NCBI RefSeq assembly: GCF_016834655.1
Contig: NZ_JAENHP010000004.1
Coordinates: 62,001-126,000, forward strand
Direction: 5' to 3'
Source: Paractinoplanes ovalisporus
Lineage (GTDB): Bacteria; Actinomycetota; Actinomycetes; Mycobacteriales; Micromonosporaceae
DNA length: 64,000 nucleotides
Part shown: positions 20,824-29,764 of the stretch, piece by piece
How positions within the stretch are numbered: the first letter of the stretch is position 1
Layout of the letters: the number at the start of each line of letters is the position of its first letter
Program-made: the position numbers and the translations under genes
The notes under the pieces: model-generated
What the model was told of the DNA's origin: nothing
Databases searched by the model: none
Seen by the model: the letters and a program-made list of their open reading frames with translations, nothing else

Positions 20824-22875
20824 GTGACGACGCACGGTGACGCGGTCGGTCCGTCGGCCCTGTCCGCCGCACCAGCCGCCACGCGAGAGCCCGCCAAGGC
20901 GGCCGAGGCCGGCTCTGGTGACAAGAATGCGCAGGTCAGCGCGATGACTGCCGATGCCGCGGACCACTCTGATCCTACGGTTCCCGCCATGCCCCGTCAG
21001 CCACATGCGGCGGAGCCCGCGGAATCGCCCGGCGACGAGCCGCCCACGGCGGCCGACCGGCCCTCCGACCTGGGCGAAGCCGATGCGCTGAAGCCGGTCA
21101 CGCCCGCCGCCGGAGAGCCGGCCCCAGCCGCCGACGCGAAGGCCGCCGTGCCCGCCGACGCTCCGCCCGCGGTCACCCGGCTCGCCGAAGCGCTCAGCGC
21201 CCTGCGGGCCGCGATCGGCGGCACGGCATACCCGCTGGTCATGCCGTCGGCCGAGGAGGCCCAGCGGATCGGCACGGCCCTGGTCACCCAGCTCGACGAC
21301 TACCTGCTGCCCCGCCTGGCCCGGCTCGACGCCCCGCTGCTGGTCGTCGTTGGCGGCTCCACCGGCGCGGGCAAGTCGACGCTGGTCAACAGCCTCGTGC
21401 GGGCGCCGGTCAGCACGGCCGGCGTGCTGCGCCCGACGACCAGGTCGCCGGTGCTGGTCAGCAACCCGGCCGACCTGCCCTGGTTCCAGCAGGGGCAGCT
21501 GCTGCCCGGCCTGACCCGCACCCGTGAGCCCAGCAACGACGCGGGCGCGCTCCAGCTCGTCTCGGCCCCCGCCCTCGGCGCCGGCCTGGCGTTCCTCGAC
21601 GCGCCCGACATCGACTCGGTGGTCGACCGCAACCGCAAGCTCGCGGCCCAGCTGCTGGCCGCCGCCGACCTGTGGTTGTTCGTCACCACGGCCGCGCGCT
21701 ACGCCGACGCGGTGCCCTGGGAACTGCTGACCACCGCCCGGCTGCGCGGCACGGTGATCGCGCTGGTGCTCGACCGGGTGCCGGGCGAGGCCGCGGCCGA
21801 GATCGCCACCCACCTGCAAGACATGCTGAGCGTCCGCGACCTCGGGGCCGCGCCGCTGTTCGTGCTGCCCGAGACCAGGCTCGACGGCCAGGGCCTGATC
21901 AGCGAAGAGGTCATCGGCCCGCTGCACGACTGGTTCGGCCAGCTGGCCGCCGACTCCACCGCCCGCGCGGCCGTCGTGCGCCAGACGCTGGACGGCGCGC
22001 TCATGTCGCTGACCCCGGCCGTCGCCGGCCTGGCCGACGCCGCCGACGAGCAGGCGCGGGCCGCCGCGGCGCTGGGCGACCGGGTCACCGCCGCCTACCG
22101 CACCGGCCGCCAGACGATGGCCGACGGGCTGCGCGACGGCCGGCTGCTGCGCGGCGAGGTGCTGGCCCGCTGGCAGGAGTTCGTCGGCACCGGCGAGTTC
22201 CTCAAGACGCTCGAGAACAAGGTCGGCCAGATGCGCGACCGGTTCGTGGCGGCCCTGACCGGCCGCCCCGCGCCCGGGCGCAACCTGCAGGTGGCGCTCG
22301 AGTCCCAGCTGGTCACGCTGCTGCGCGGGATAGCGGCGGACGCGGCCGAACAGGCGTACACGGCCTGGCAGGCCCACCCGGCGGGCGCGGCCCTGCTCGA
22401 TCCCGGGCTTCAGCGCCCGGCGACCGACCTGCCCGAACGGGCCAACCGGCTGGTGCGCGACTGGCAGCAGTGGGTGCTCGGCCTGGTGCGCGCCGAGGGC
22501 GCCGAGAAGCGGGTGGTCGCGCGCGGAGCCGCCTATGCGGTGAACGGCGCCGGCCTGGCCGTGATGATCGCCGTGTTCACCTCGACCGCGTTCATCCCGA
22601 CCGGGCTCGAGGTGGCGGCCGGCGCCGGCAGCGCGGTCGCCGCCCAGAAGGTGCTCGAGGCGATCTTCGGCGACCAGGCCATCCGGACGCTCGCCACCCA
22701 GGCCCGCGAGGAACTGCTGCTCCGCGCGGGCAAGCTGCTCGACGAGGAGGCCGCGCGGTTCACCGACCGGCTCGCCTCGGCCGGCATCGACGCGGAACCG
22801 GGGGCCCGCCTGCGCCAGGCCGCAGCCGACGTGGAGACTGCCCGTACCGAACTCGCGTTGACGGGGAGCGCATGA
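20824..22875 (+). CDS. dynamin-like GTPase (first of a tandem pair)
   Basis: 683 aa from GTG 20824. A 115-residue Ala/Pro/Asp-rich disordered N-terminus precedes a GTPase domain: P-loop GGSTGAGKST, switch I RPTTRSPVLV, G3 FLDAPDIDS. A clear N/TKxD (G4) is missing; LVLDRV stands in its place. Helical regions follow and a hydrophobic segment (AGLAVMIAVFTSTAFIPTGLEVAAGAGSA, written here in part) lies near the C-terminus, suggesting membrane association. The stop overlaps the next gene's ATG. The pair resembles the DynA/DynB dynamins of Streptomyces that stabilise FtsZ rings during sporulation; that orthology is inferred from layout and motifs. Confidence 0.85.
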   Translation: MTTHGDAVGPSALSAAPAATREPAKAAEAGSGDKNAQVSAMTADAADHSDPTVPAMPRQPHAAEPAESPGDEPPTAADRPSDLGEADALKPVTPAAGEPAPAADAKAAVPADAPPAVTRLAEALSALRAAIGGTAYPLVMPSAEEAQRIGTALVTQLDDYLLPRLARLDAPLLVVVGGSTGAGKSTLVNSLVRAPVSTAGVLRPTTRSPVLVSNPADLPWFQQGQLLPGLTRTREPSNDAGALQLVSAPALGAGLAFLDAPDIDSVVDRNRKLAAQLLAAADLWLFVTTAARYADAVPWELLTTARLRGTVIALVLDRVPGEAAAEIATHLQDMLSVRDLGAAPLFVLPETRLDGQGLISEEVIGPLHDWFGQLAADSTARAAVVRQTLDGALMSLTPAVAGLADAADEQARAAAALGDRVTAAYRTGRQTMADGLRDGRLLRGEVLARWQEFVGTGEFLKTLENKVGQMRDRFVAALTGRPAPGRNLQVALESQLVTLLRGIAADAAEQAYTAWQAHPAGAALLDPGLQRPATDLPERANRLVRDWQQWVLGLVRAEGAEKRVVARGAAYAVNGAGLAVMIAVFTSTAFIPTGLEVAAGAGSAVAAQKVLEAIFGDQAIRTLATQAREELLLRAGKLLDEEAARFTDRLASAGIDAEPGARLRQAAADVETARTELALTGSA

Positions 22876-24560
22876 GCCTTGTGGAGAAGGTACGCGGAGA
22901 CGAGCGGGTCGACTCCGAGCGGCTGGTGCAGCGGCTCGAAGCCCTGAGCCGGTTCCTGCGCCTGGTCGACCCGCACCTGCCGGACAGCGACCTGGTGGCC
23001 GCTCACACGCTGGTCGAGCGGGCCGGCAACCGCCTGTCGCTCTCGCGTGACCACACCGTCGTCGCGCTCGCCGGCAGCACCGGCAGCGGCAAGTCCAGCC
23101 TGTTCAACGCGCTGGCCCGGCTCAAGCTGTCGCCGGTCGGGGTGCGGCGGCCGACGACCGGGGTCGCGCACGCCTGCGTCTGGGGGCCGCTCGAACCGGC
23201 GAACCGCCTGCTCGACTGGGTCGGGGTGCTGCCACGTCACCGGTTCATCCGGGAGAGCGCTCTCGACGGCGACGACGAGGCCTCGCTGCGCGGTCTCGTG
23301 CTGCTCGACCTGCCCGACTTCGACTCGGTCGAGCGTGGACACCGGCTCGAGGTCGACCGCCTGCTCGGCCTGGTCGACCTGATCGTCTGGGTGGTCGACC
23401 CGCAGAAGTACGGCGACCGCATCCTGCACCAGGCCTATCTGTCCCAGTTCCGCTCGCACGCCGCGGTCACCGTCGTGGTGCTCAACCAGGCCGACCGGCT
23501 GTCCACGCAGGACACCGAACTGGTTCTGGGCGATCTCAAGCGCCTGTTGACCGACGACGGCCTGGGCGAGGCCCCGGTGCTGGCCACCTCGGCCAAGCAG
23601 CCCGGCATGCTGGCCGACCTGCGCGGTTCGCTCGAGTCCACGGTCGCCGAGCGGCAGGCGGTGCTGCGCCGCGTCGCCGGTGACCTCGAGACCGTGAGCG
23701 AGCCCCTGACCGCCATGATCGGCCCGCCCGCGGCCGAGGACGAGGTCGACCGCGCGACGGTCCGCCAGCTCACCGACGCCCTGGCCGTCTCGGCCGGCGT
23801 GGGCGCGGTGGCCGACGCCACGGCGGCCGCCTATCGGCACCGGGCCGCGGCCGCCACCGGCTGGCCGCTCACCCGGGGTCTGCGCCGGCTGCGGCCCGAC
23901 CCGCTGCGCCGCCTGCACCTGACCGAGTCGGCCGAGGAGAAGCCGGCCGGCGACGCCGAGCCGCGCGTCCCGTCCACCGAGCTGGTGCCGCGGACGTCAC
24001 TGCCCGAGGCCGACGCGGCCCAGCGGTCGGCGGTCAGCCTGGCCGTGCGATCGGTCTCCAGCCGGGCCGCGGCGCCGCTGCCCGAGGTGTGGAAGCCGGC
24101 GCTGACCAACGCGGCCCGCTCCCGGGCGGCCGACCTCTCCGACGCGCTCGACCGCGCGATCGGCACGACCGACCTGGGCATGGCCAAGGCGCCGCTGTGG
24201 TGGCGGGCCGTCGGCGCCCTGCACTGGCTCTTCCTGACGTGCGCCGTGTTCGGCCTGGGCTGGCTGATCTTCGGATATGTCCTGCGACTGCTGGGTCTGC
24301 CCGAAATGGACGATCCGAAGATCGGGGTCGTCCCGCTGCCCACGGTGCTGCTGCTCGGCGGCCTGCTGCTCGGCGTGCTGCTCTGGCTGGTGCTGCGCCC
24401 GGCCGTCCAGTGGGGTGCGCGGCGGGCCCGGCGGCGGGCCGAACAGCGGCTGCGGGCCTCGGTGACCGAGGTCGGACGCGAATACGTCGTCGCCCCCGTA
24501 CGCGAGGTGCTGAACGCCTACGCACAGGCGCGTGAAGCTCTGACCGCCGTGCGTTCGTAG
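22872..24560 (+). CDS. dynamin-like GTPase with C-terminal membrane helices (second of the pair)
   Basis: 562 aa from ATG 22872, overlapping the upstream stop (ATGA). P-loop AGSTGSGKSS, switch I RPTTGVAHA, G3 LLDLPDFDS and G4 VVLNQADRL are all recognisable. Two strongly hydrophobic segments follow (WLFLTCAVFGLGWLIFGYVL and VLLLGGLLLGVLLWLVL), then a basic helix (RRARRRAEQRLR). Coupled translation with the upstream GTPase implies a heteromeric complex at the membrane. Alternative reading: a YfjP-like GTPase of unknown role. Confidence 0.88.
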   Translation: MSLVEKVRGDERVDSERLVQRLEALSRFLRLVDPHLPDSDLVAAHTLVERAGNRLSLSRDHTVVALAGSTGSGKSSLFNALARLKLSPVGVRRPTTGVAHACVWGPLEPANRLLDWVGVLPRHRFIRESALDGDDEASLRGLVLLDLPDFDSVERGHRLEVDRLLGLVDLIVWVVDPQKYGDRILHQAYLSQFRSHAAVTVVVLNQADRLSTQDTELVLGDLKRLLTDDGLGEAPVLATSAKQPGMLADLRGSLESTVAERQAVLRRVAGDLETVSEPLTAMIGPPAAEDEVDRATVRQLTDALAVSAGVGAVADATAAAYRHRAAAATGWPLTRGLRRLRPDPLRRLHLTESAEEKPAGDAEPRVPSTELVPRTSLPEADAAQRSAVSLAVRSVSSRAAAPLPEVWKPALTNAARSRAADLSDALDRAIGTTDLGMAKAPLWWRAVGALHWLFLTCAVFGLGWLIFGYVLRLLGLPEMDDPKIGVVPLPTVLLLGGLLLGVLLWLVLRPAVQWGARRARRRAEQRLRASVTEVGREYVVAPVREVLNAYAQAREALTAVRS

Positions 24561-24597
24561 TAGTCCCAGCACGCACTGTGGCGGGTAGGCTCGCGGC

Positions 24598-25809
24598 ATG
24601 CCCGCACCACAGACTCCGTACGAGGCGGTCCTGCACGCGGCCCGCGACGTGTCGAAGCTCGACTGCGCGCTGGACGCCGAGATGCTGGGCACCGCCCTGC
24701 TCGGCAGTGTCTATTCGGTAGCCCGATCCGACCGTGCCGCCGCCGTCCGGGCGTTCGTCGGCGAGTTCCTGGCCGCGACCAGCCGCCGGCGCACCGCCTC
24801 GGCCACCACGATCCGCGAGGTCTTCGCCACCCTCGTGCCCGACGCCGAGGGCGCGGCCGCGGTCAAGCGGGGCACGCAGGCGCCGCCGTGGGTGGGCCAG
24901 CTCGGCCGGGTCCGTCCCACCGGCTGTTATGCGTACGGTGACGTCTTCGGCGACCAGACCTCCTATCTGGCCACCTTCGCCTATGACGACGCCGAGGAGG
25001 GCGGGCCCGAACACGCGCTCGTCGCGCTCGTCGACCACAACATCGGCATCACCAAGGACATCTACGTCGGTTCCTCGGCCGAGCGCATCCTCGAGCAGGT
25101 CCGCCAGATGTGCGCCGACGACAACCTGACCTGGTTCCGCGAGGAAGACCCGGGCCGGCTGCGGGGCGAGATCGACCGCCACCTCGAGATCACCGACGGG
25201 CTGGGCGACCTGCCGGGTGAGGGCTCGCTGGCCACCGACCGGGCTCTGGCCGGCGCCCGGCTGGCCCTGCTGCCGGCGGCGACCACGCCGCCGCTGAGCG
25301 AGCCGCCGCCGGTGAACAGCAGCGAGCTGGTGCGCGAGTTCATGGCCTCACCCGAGGCGGCCCGCTTCGGGCTCGACCGGGTGCACGCCGACGAAGAACT
25401 GGCGTCGCTGCACTTCTGCCTGAGCCTGATCCTCGACCACGCGTCGAGCCTGCCCGACCCCGACCCGATGCGGTGGAGTCCGGCCGTGGCCGGGTTGTTC
25501 CTGCTCGACTGGGTGCACCGGCGCGCGGTCCTCGACATGGACGACGCGGCCATGCTGCCCCGGGTGACGCGGGCCTGGTCGGCCTATGCGACCCGGCGGC
25601 GCGACCTGCCCGAGGCCGCCGCCGAGCAGACCGACCACGTGCTCGAAGAGATGATCCCGGAGTTCGCGCGGCTCTATGCGACGGGCGAGAAGCGCAGCCC
25701 GGCGACGGCGGCGGTGGCGCAACTGATCTCCGAGGGCGTCGACCCCAACGACACCGAGGCGATCGACGCCTGGATCGAGGCCAACCGCCACCGTCTCGAC
25801 GAGGCCTGA
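24598..25809 (+). CDS. conserved actinobacterial-type hypothetical protein, downstream of the dynamin pair
   Basis: 403 aa from ATG 24598. Predominantly helical and soluble, no signal or membrane segment. The N-terminal part (SKLDCALDAEMLGTALLGSVY) and the middle (ALVALVDHNIGITKDIYVGSSAERIL) look like folded domains; the C-terminal third is a helical region ending EAIDAWIEANRHRLDEA. No named family is recognised with confidence. The 37-bp spacing and shared strand place it in the GTPase operon, so a role with the dynamin-like proteins is possible. Confidence 0.8.
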   Translation: MPAPQTPYEAVLHAARDVSKLDCALDAEMLGTALLGSVYSVARSDRAAAVRAFVGEFLAATSRRRTASATTIREVFATLVPDAEGAAAVKRGTQAPPWVGQLGRVRPTGCYAYGDVFGDQTSYLATFAYDDAEEGGPEHALVALVDHNIGITKDIYVGSSAERILEQVRQMCADDNLTWFREEDPGRLRGEIDRHLEITDGLGDLPGEGSLATDRALAGARLALLPAATTPPLSEPPPVNSSELVREFMASPEAARFGLDRVHADEELASLHFCLSLILDHASSLPDPDPMRWSPAVAGLFLLDWVHRRAVLDMDDAAMLPRVTRAWSAYATRRRDLPEAAAEQTDHVLEEMIPEFARLYATGEKRSPATAAVAQLISEGVDPNDTEAIDAWIEANRHRLDEA

Positions 25810-25831
25810 CCCGGGGTCGCCCGGCGGCGCT

Positions 25832-27211
25832 TCACCAGCGGCCGGTCAGGTCCTCACTGGGTTCGGCGTGGTGCCGGCCCACCCGCGAGCTGCGCTGCTG
25901 CTCGGCGGTCTGGTCGTCGGCGTGGTGCATGCTGCCGGCCCGGTGGCTGCCGCGGTAGGAGCGGTTCGCGATCTGGTTCTCCTCCGAGCGGGCCTCGGGG
26001 ATGAGCCGGCCGTGATATCCGGTGCCGCCGTTGGCGTAGCTGCGCTCGAGGATGCTCGACGGGCGGATGTTGTTCGATCGTTCGGCCACAGCTGACCTCC
26101 GGCTGTGTTCGGACCGGTCGCGTGACCGGTGACGGGTATCGGAACGGTGGCTCTGCTTGTGGTGCTTGCGGCGCTCGGTCTCCTCGCACGGGTGGTGGCG
26201 GGGCCGGTCGGAGAGCTCGGGGTCGTCCGGAACCTCGGGGAGCCCGGGGACGCTCGGACGCTCGGGGCGGTCCCCGTCGTCGGGCTCGGGCTTCTGCGGC
26301 ATCTCCGGTTCCTCGGGCGCGGTCGGTTCGGCGTCGTCACCGCCGTCGTCGCCGGGATCCGGCCGGTCGGCCGACTCGTCGGGCACCGGTGGCAGATCAG
26401 GCACGGTGGGCTTTCTTCCCCAGTGGGCGGGGTCGTCACGCCCCGTGTCGGGTTTGTCGCCGTCACGGGGGACATCACCCCCATCCCGTACGTCTCCAGG
26501 CGCGCCCCCATCGGGTGAACCGCCATCGCGCCGGCCGTTGTCGCTGCTCCCGCCCCCGTTGGACGACCCGTCACCACGCGAGCCGTCGCCGCTGGTTCGG
26601 CCGCCACCGGACGAGCCGCCGCCCCTGGTTCCGCCCCCGTCGGACGAGCCGCCGCCCCTGGTCCCGCTCCCGTCGGACGAGCCGCCGCCCCGCCGGCCGT
26701 CGCCGCTGGGCCCGCCGCCGGACGGCGATCCGCCGTTGGGGCTCCCGCCGTCGCGACGCGAGCCGCTGCCGGTCGGGCCGTCCGGACGGGAATCGCGGGA
26801 ATCGTCGCTGCCCGAGGTCGCCGGCTCGCGTTTCCCGGCCTGACCGAGCAGCTTCCCAGCCCGTACGGCCGCATCGGCGCCCTTCGACGCCCCTTGGGCC
26901 GCACCGCTCACCGAACCGGGTTGGGACGACGGAGGCGCCTGGGTCGGCTGGGAACGGACGGGTCCCGACGAGGGCGGCGGCAGGAACGGAATGTCCATCG
27001 TGTCCGTCCGGCCGCCGGACAGCTCGCGCGAGCCCGCCGTGATCGCCGCGAGGGTCGGCACCGAGGCCAGCCCCACCAGCATCGCCACGATCAGCACGTA
27101 CCGCCGGGTGGGTCCGGAGAAGCCGGTGTCGGCCCGGTACACCCCGTTGAGCCGCTTGCGCATCACCTTCATCGGCGGCACGAGGTGGTCGTCGTCGCGC
27201 TGGTCCGGCAC
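25832..27211 (-). CDS. membrane-anchored Gly/Ser/Asp/Arg-rich repeat protein
   Basis: 459 aa from GTG 27211 (GAGGGGG about nine bases upstream); the frame extends further but without a start context. A 40-residue basic N-terminus is followed by one hydrophobic helix (YVLIVAMLVGLASVPTLAAI), then a disordered region of GGGSSDGGGTRGGGSS-type repeats, a Pro/Asp/Glu-rich stretch, and a His/Arg/Ser-rich C-terminus (HHPCEETERRKHHKQSHR). It is probably exported or surface-exposed beyond one anchor. Function unknown. It is convergent with the dynamin operon, 22 bp apart. Confidence 0.65.
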   Translation of the reverse strand: MPDQRDDDHLVPPMKVMRKRLNGVYRADTGFSGPTRRYVLIVAMLVGLASVPTLAAITAGSRELSGGRTDTMDIPFLPPPSSGPVRSQPTQAPPSSQPGSVSGAAQGASKGADAAVRAGKLLGQAGKREPATSGSDDSRDSRPDGPTGSGSRRDGGSPNGGSPSGGGPSGDGRRGGGSSDGSGTRGGGSSDGGGTRGGGSSGGGRTSGDGSRGDGSSNGGGSSDNGRRDGGSPDGGAPGDVRDGGDVPRDGDKPDTGRDDPAHWGRKPTVPDLPPVPDESADRPDPGDDGGDDAEPTAPEEPEMPQKPEPDDGDRPERPSVPGLPEVPDDPELSDRPRHHPCEETERRKHHKQSHRSDTRHRSRDRSEHSRRSAVAERSNNIRPSSILERSYANGGTGYHGRLIPEARSEENQIANRSYRGSHRAGSMHHADDQTAEQQRSSRVGRHHAEPSEDLTGRW

Positions 27212-27633
27212 GGCCCGGGTTCCCCCTCTGCGTCGTCGGCAATGATCAACATTGATTGCCGCAGTTACCGGGGTGAACGACGCTTGGGCATATCGGCAGC
27301 GGTGGAAAACAGCCGTTCGTACGGTAGTGACCGTACGAAAGCCGCTTATTCGGACAAATAAGGGCACCGATATGACGGGGGAATTTCGCGACTGTGATCG
27401 GCCCGACATGTAACCGGGCTCACGTTCTCTGTCAGGATGGGGACGACGGCACCGCCGCCGTCGCTTCGCCGACCCAGCGGGGCGTGGTGGGGGCCGTCAC
27501 TCCCCGGCGGGGTCCAGGCCCGTGCCGATACGTCGCGCGGCAACCTCACCCGGGCCAGGCGCGGCGACCAGCGGTCCGCCGCGCGGACGGGCAACACCCG
27601 TCGCGGGCGCAGAGATGAAACAGGGAGACTCGG
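27212..27633. other. 422-bp divergent spacer with two dyads
   Basis: TTCGTACGGT-agtg-ACCGTACGAA (27316-27339) is a perfect 10-bp inverted repeat, followed by CTTATT-N6-AATAAG (27345-27362). Both lie 105-150 bp upstream of the repeat-protein gene and could be its operators. The remaining 270 bp to the dehydrogenase operon show nothing recognisable. Confidence 0.5.
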
Positions 27634-28773
27634 ATGGCGAACGGCGAAAGCACAGCGGGGTCTGATGCCCCCGCAGGCGGTTTCGTCCAACTTCTCACGC
27701 CCGACGGTGAACGTGTCGACAGCGTCACGACCGCTGACGGCACGACGTACTCGGTCGACTTCACCGACGACGAGTACCGCGAGCTCTACCGCGACCTGGT
27801 GACGGTCCGGCGGCTCGACGCCGAGGCGACCGCCCTGCAGCGGCAGGGCGAGCTGGGCATCTGGGCCAGTCTGCTCGGCCAGGAGGCGGCGCAGGTCGGT
27901 TCCGGGCGGGCGATGCGGCCGCAGGACATGGCCTTCCCGACGTATCGCGAGCACGGCGTCCTCTACACCCGCGGCATCGACCCGATCATGCCGTTCGGCC
28001 TGTTCCGCGGCGTCGACCAGGGCGGCTGGGACGCGAACGAGCACCGCTTCAACGGCTACACCATCGTGATCGGCTCGCAGACGCTGCACGCGACCGGGTA
28101 CGCGATGGGCGTGACCATGGACGGCAAGACCGGCACCCCCGACGGCGAGGCGGTCATCGCCTACTTCGGCGACGGCGCGACCAGCCAGGGCGAGGTCAAC
28201 GAGGCGTTCGTCTGGGCCGGGGTCTTCAACGCCCCGATGGTCTTCTTCTGCCAGAACAACCAGTACGCGATCTCGGAACCGCTCGAGCGTCAGACCCGCA
28301 TCCCGCTCTACCGCCGCGCCGCCGGCTACGGCTTCCCCGGCGTGCGGATCGACGGCAACGACGTGCTGGCCAGCTTCGCGGTCACCCGGGCGGCGCTCGA
28401 CAACGCGCGCAACGGCCAGGGCCCGACGCTGATCGAGGCCTACACCTATCGCATGGGCGCCCACACCAGCTCGGACGACCCGACCCGCTACCGCATCGCC
28501 AGCGAGGTCGAGTCGTGGAAGGCCAAAGACCCGATCTCACGGCTCCGGGCGTTCCTGAGCAAGCAGCAGCTGGCCGACGACGGCTTCTTCGACGAGGTCG
28601 ACGAGGCCGCCAAGACGCTCGCGCTCGACCTGCGCGAGCGGGTGCTGTCGATGCCCGACCCACAGCCGGTCTCGATGTTCGACCACGTCTATCCGAACGG
28701 CTCGCCGGAGCTCGACGCCCAGCGCGCCCAGTTCGCCGAGTACCACGCCTCGTTCGAGGGGAGTGACCACTGA
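27634..28773 (+). CDS. 2-oxoacid dehydrogenase E1 component, alpha subunit
   Basis: 379 aa from ATG 27634 (AGGGAGA upstream). The thiamine-diphosphate motif GDGATSQGEVNEAF ... QNNQYAIS is complete, and GQEAAQVGSG and YREHGVLYTRG are typical of E1alpha. It decarboxylates a 2-oxoacid and reductively acylates E2. Because actinobacterial pyruvate dehydrogenase is usually the single-chain AceE, this alpha2beta2 type is more likely a branched-chain 2-oxoacid dehydrogenase, though annotation as pyruvate dehydrogenase is common. First gene of a three-gene operon; the stop overlaps the next ATG by 1 bp. Confidence 0.93.
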   Translation: MANGESTAGSDAPAGGFVQLLTPDGERVDSVTTADGTTYSVDFTDDEYRELYRDLVTVRRLDAEATALQRQGELGIWASLLGQEAAQVGSGRAMRPQDMAFPTYREHGVLYTRGIDPIMPFGLFRGVDQGGWDANEHRFNGYTIVIGSQTLHATGYAMGVTMDGKTGTPDGEAVIAYFGDGATSQGEVNEAFVWAGVFNAPMVFFCQNNQYAISEPLERQTRIPLYRRAAGYGFPGVRIDGNDVLASFAVTRAALDNARNGQGPTLIEAYTYRMGAHTSSDDPTRYRIASEVESWKAKDPISRLRAFLSKQQLADDGFFDEVDEAAKTLALDLRERVLSMPDPQPVSMFDHVYPNGSPELDAQRAQFAEYHASFEGSDH

Positions 28774-29759
28774 TGGCCGAGACGATCACCATCGGCAAGG
28801 CCCTCAACCACGGTCTGCGCCGCTCCCTGGAGGAAGACTCCAAGGTCGTCATCATGGGTGAGGACGTCGGCAAGCTCGGCGGCGTCTTCCGCATCACCGA
28901 CGGCCTGCAGAAAGACTTCGGCGAGGACCGGGTCATCGACACCCCGCTGGCCGAGGCCGGCATCGTCGGCACCGCGGTCGGCCTGGCCATCCGTGGCTAC
29001 CGGCCGGTCTGCGAGATCCAGTTCGACGGGTTCGTCTTCCCGGCCTACAACCAGATCGTGGCCCAGGTCGCAAAGATGTTCTACCGCTCCAAGGGCAACG
29101 TGCGGCTGCCGATCGTGATCCGCATCCCGTTCGGCGGGGGCATCGGCGCGGTCGAGCACCACTCCGAGTCGCCCGAGGCGTACTTCTCGCACACCCCCGG
29201 CCTCAAGGTCGTGACCTGCTCGAACCCGTCGGACGCGTACTGGATGATCCAGCAGGCGATCCGCTCGGACGACCCGATCGTCTTCTTCGAGCCCAAGCGG
29301 CGCTACTGGGAGAAGGGCGAGGTCGCCCTCGACGCCGACCTGTCCGGCGCCGACCCGCTGCACCAGGCCCGGGTGGCGCGCGAAGGCACGGACGTGACCC
29401 TTCTCTCGTACGGGCCGATGGTCCGCACCGCCCTCGACGCGGCCACCGCGGCCGCCGAGGACGGACGCAACCTCGAGGTCATCGACCTGCGCTCGCTCTC
29501 CCCGGTCGACTACGAGACGATCTACGCCTCGGTCCGCAAGACCGGCCGCGCGGTCGTCGTGCACGAGGCGCCCGGCAACATCGGCCTCGGCGCCGAGCTG
29601 GCCGCGCGCATCACCGAGCAGTGCTTCTACTCGCTCGAGGCTCCGGTGCTGCGGGTGACGGGATACGACATCCCCTACCCGGCGGCCCGGGTCGAGGAGG
29701 AATATTTGCCCGACCTCGACCGGGTGCTGGACGCCGTCGACCGTTCGTTCGGCTGGTGA
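28773..29759 (+). CDS. 2-oxoacid dehydrogenase E1 component, beta subunit
   Basis: 328 aa. Transketolase-like pyrimidine-binding domain (VIMGEDVGKLGGVFRITDGL, DTPLAEAGIVGTAVGLA) and C-terminal transketolase domain (LLSYGPMVRTALDAA, VIDLRSLSPVDYETI). Forms the E1 heterotetramer with the overlapping upstream subunit. Length is normal for PdhB/BkdB. The E2 gene follows after 5 bp. Confidence 0.95.
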   Translation: MAETITIGKALNHGLRRSLEEDSKVVIMGEDVGKLGGVFRITDGLQKDFGEDRVIDTPLAEAGIVGTAVGLAIRGYRPVCEIQFDGFVFPAYNQIVAQVAKMFYRSKGNVRLPIVIRIPFGGGIGAVEHHSESPEAYFSHTPGLKVVTCSNPSDAYWMIQQAIRSDDPIVFFEPKRRYWEKGEVALDADLSGADPLHQARVAREGTDVTLLSYGPMVRTALDAATAAAEDGRNLEVIDLRSLSPVDYETIYASVRKTGRAVVVHEAPGNIGLGAELAARITEQCFYSLEAPVLRVTGYDIPYPAARVEEEYLPDLDRVLDAVDRSFGW

Positions 29760-29764
29760 CGCCG

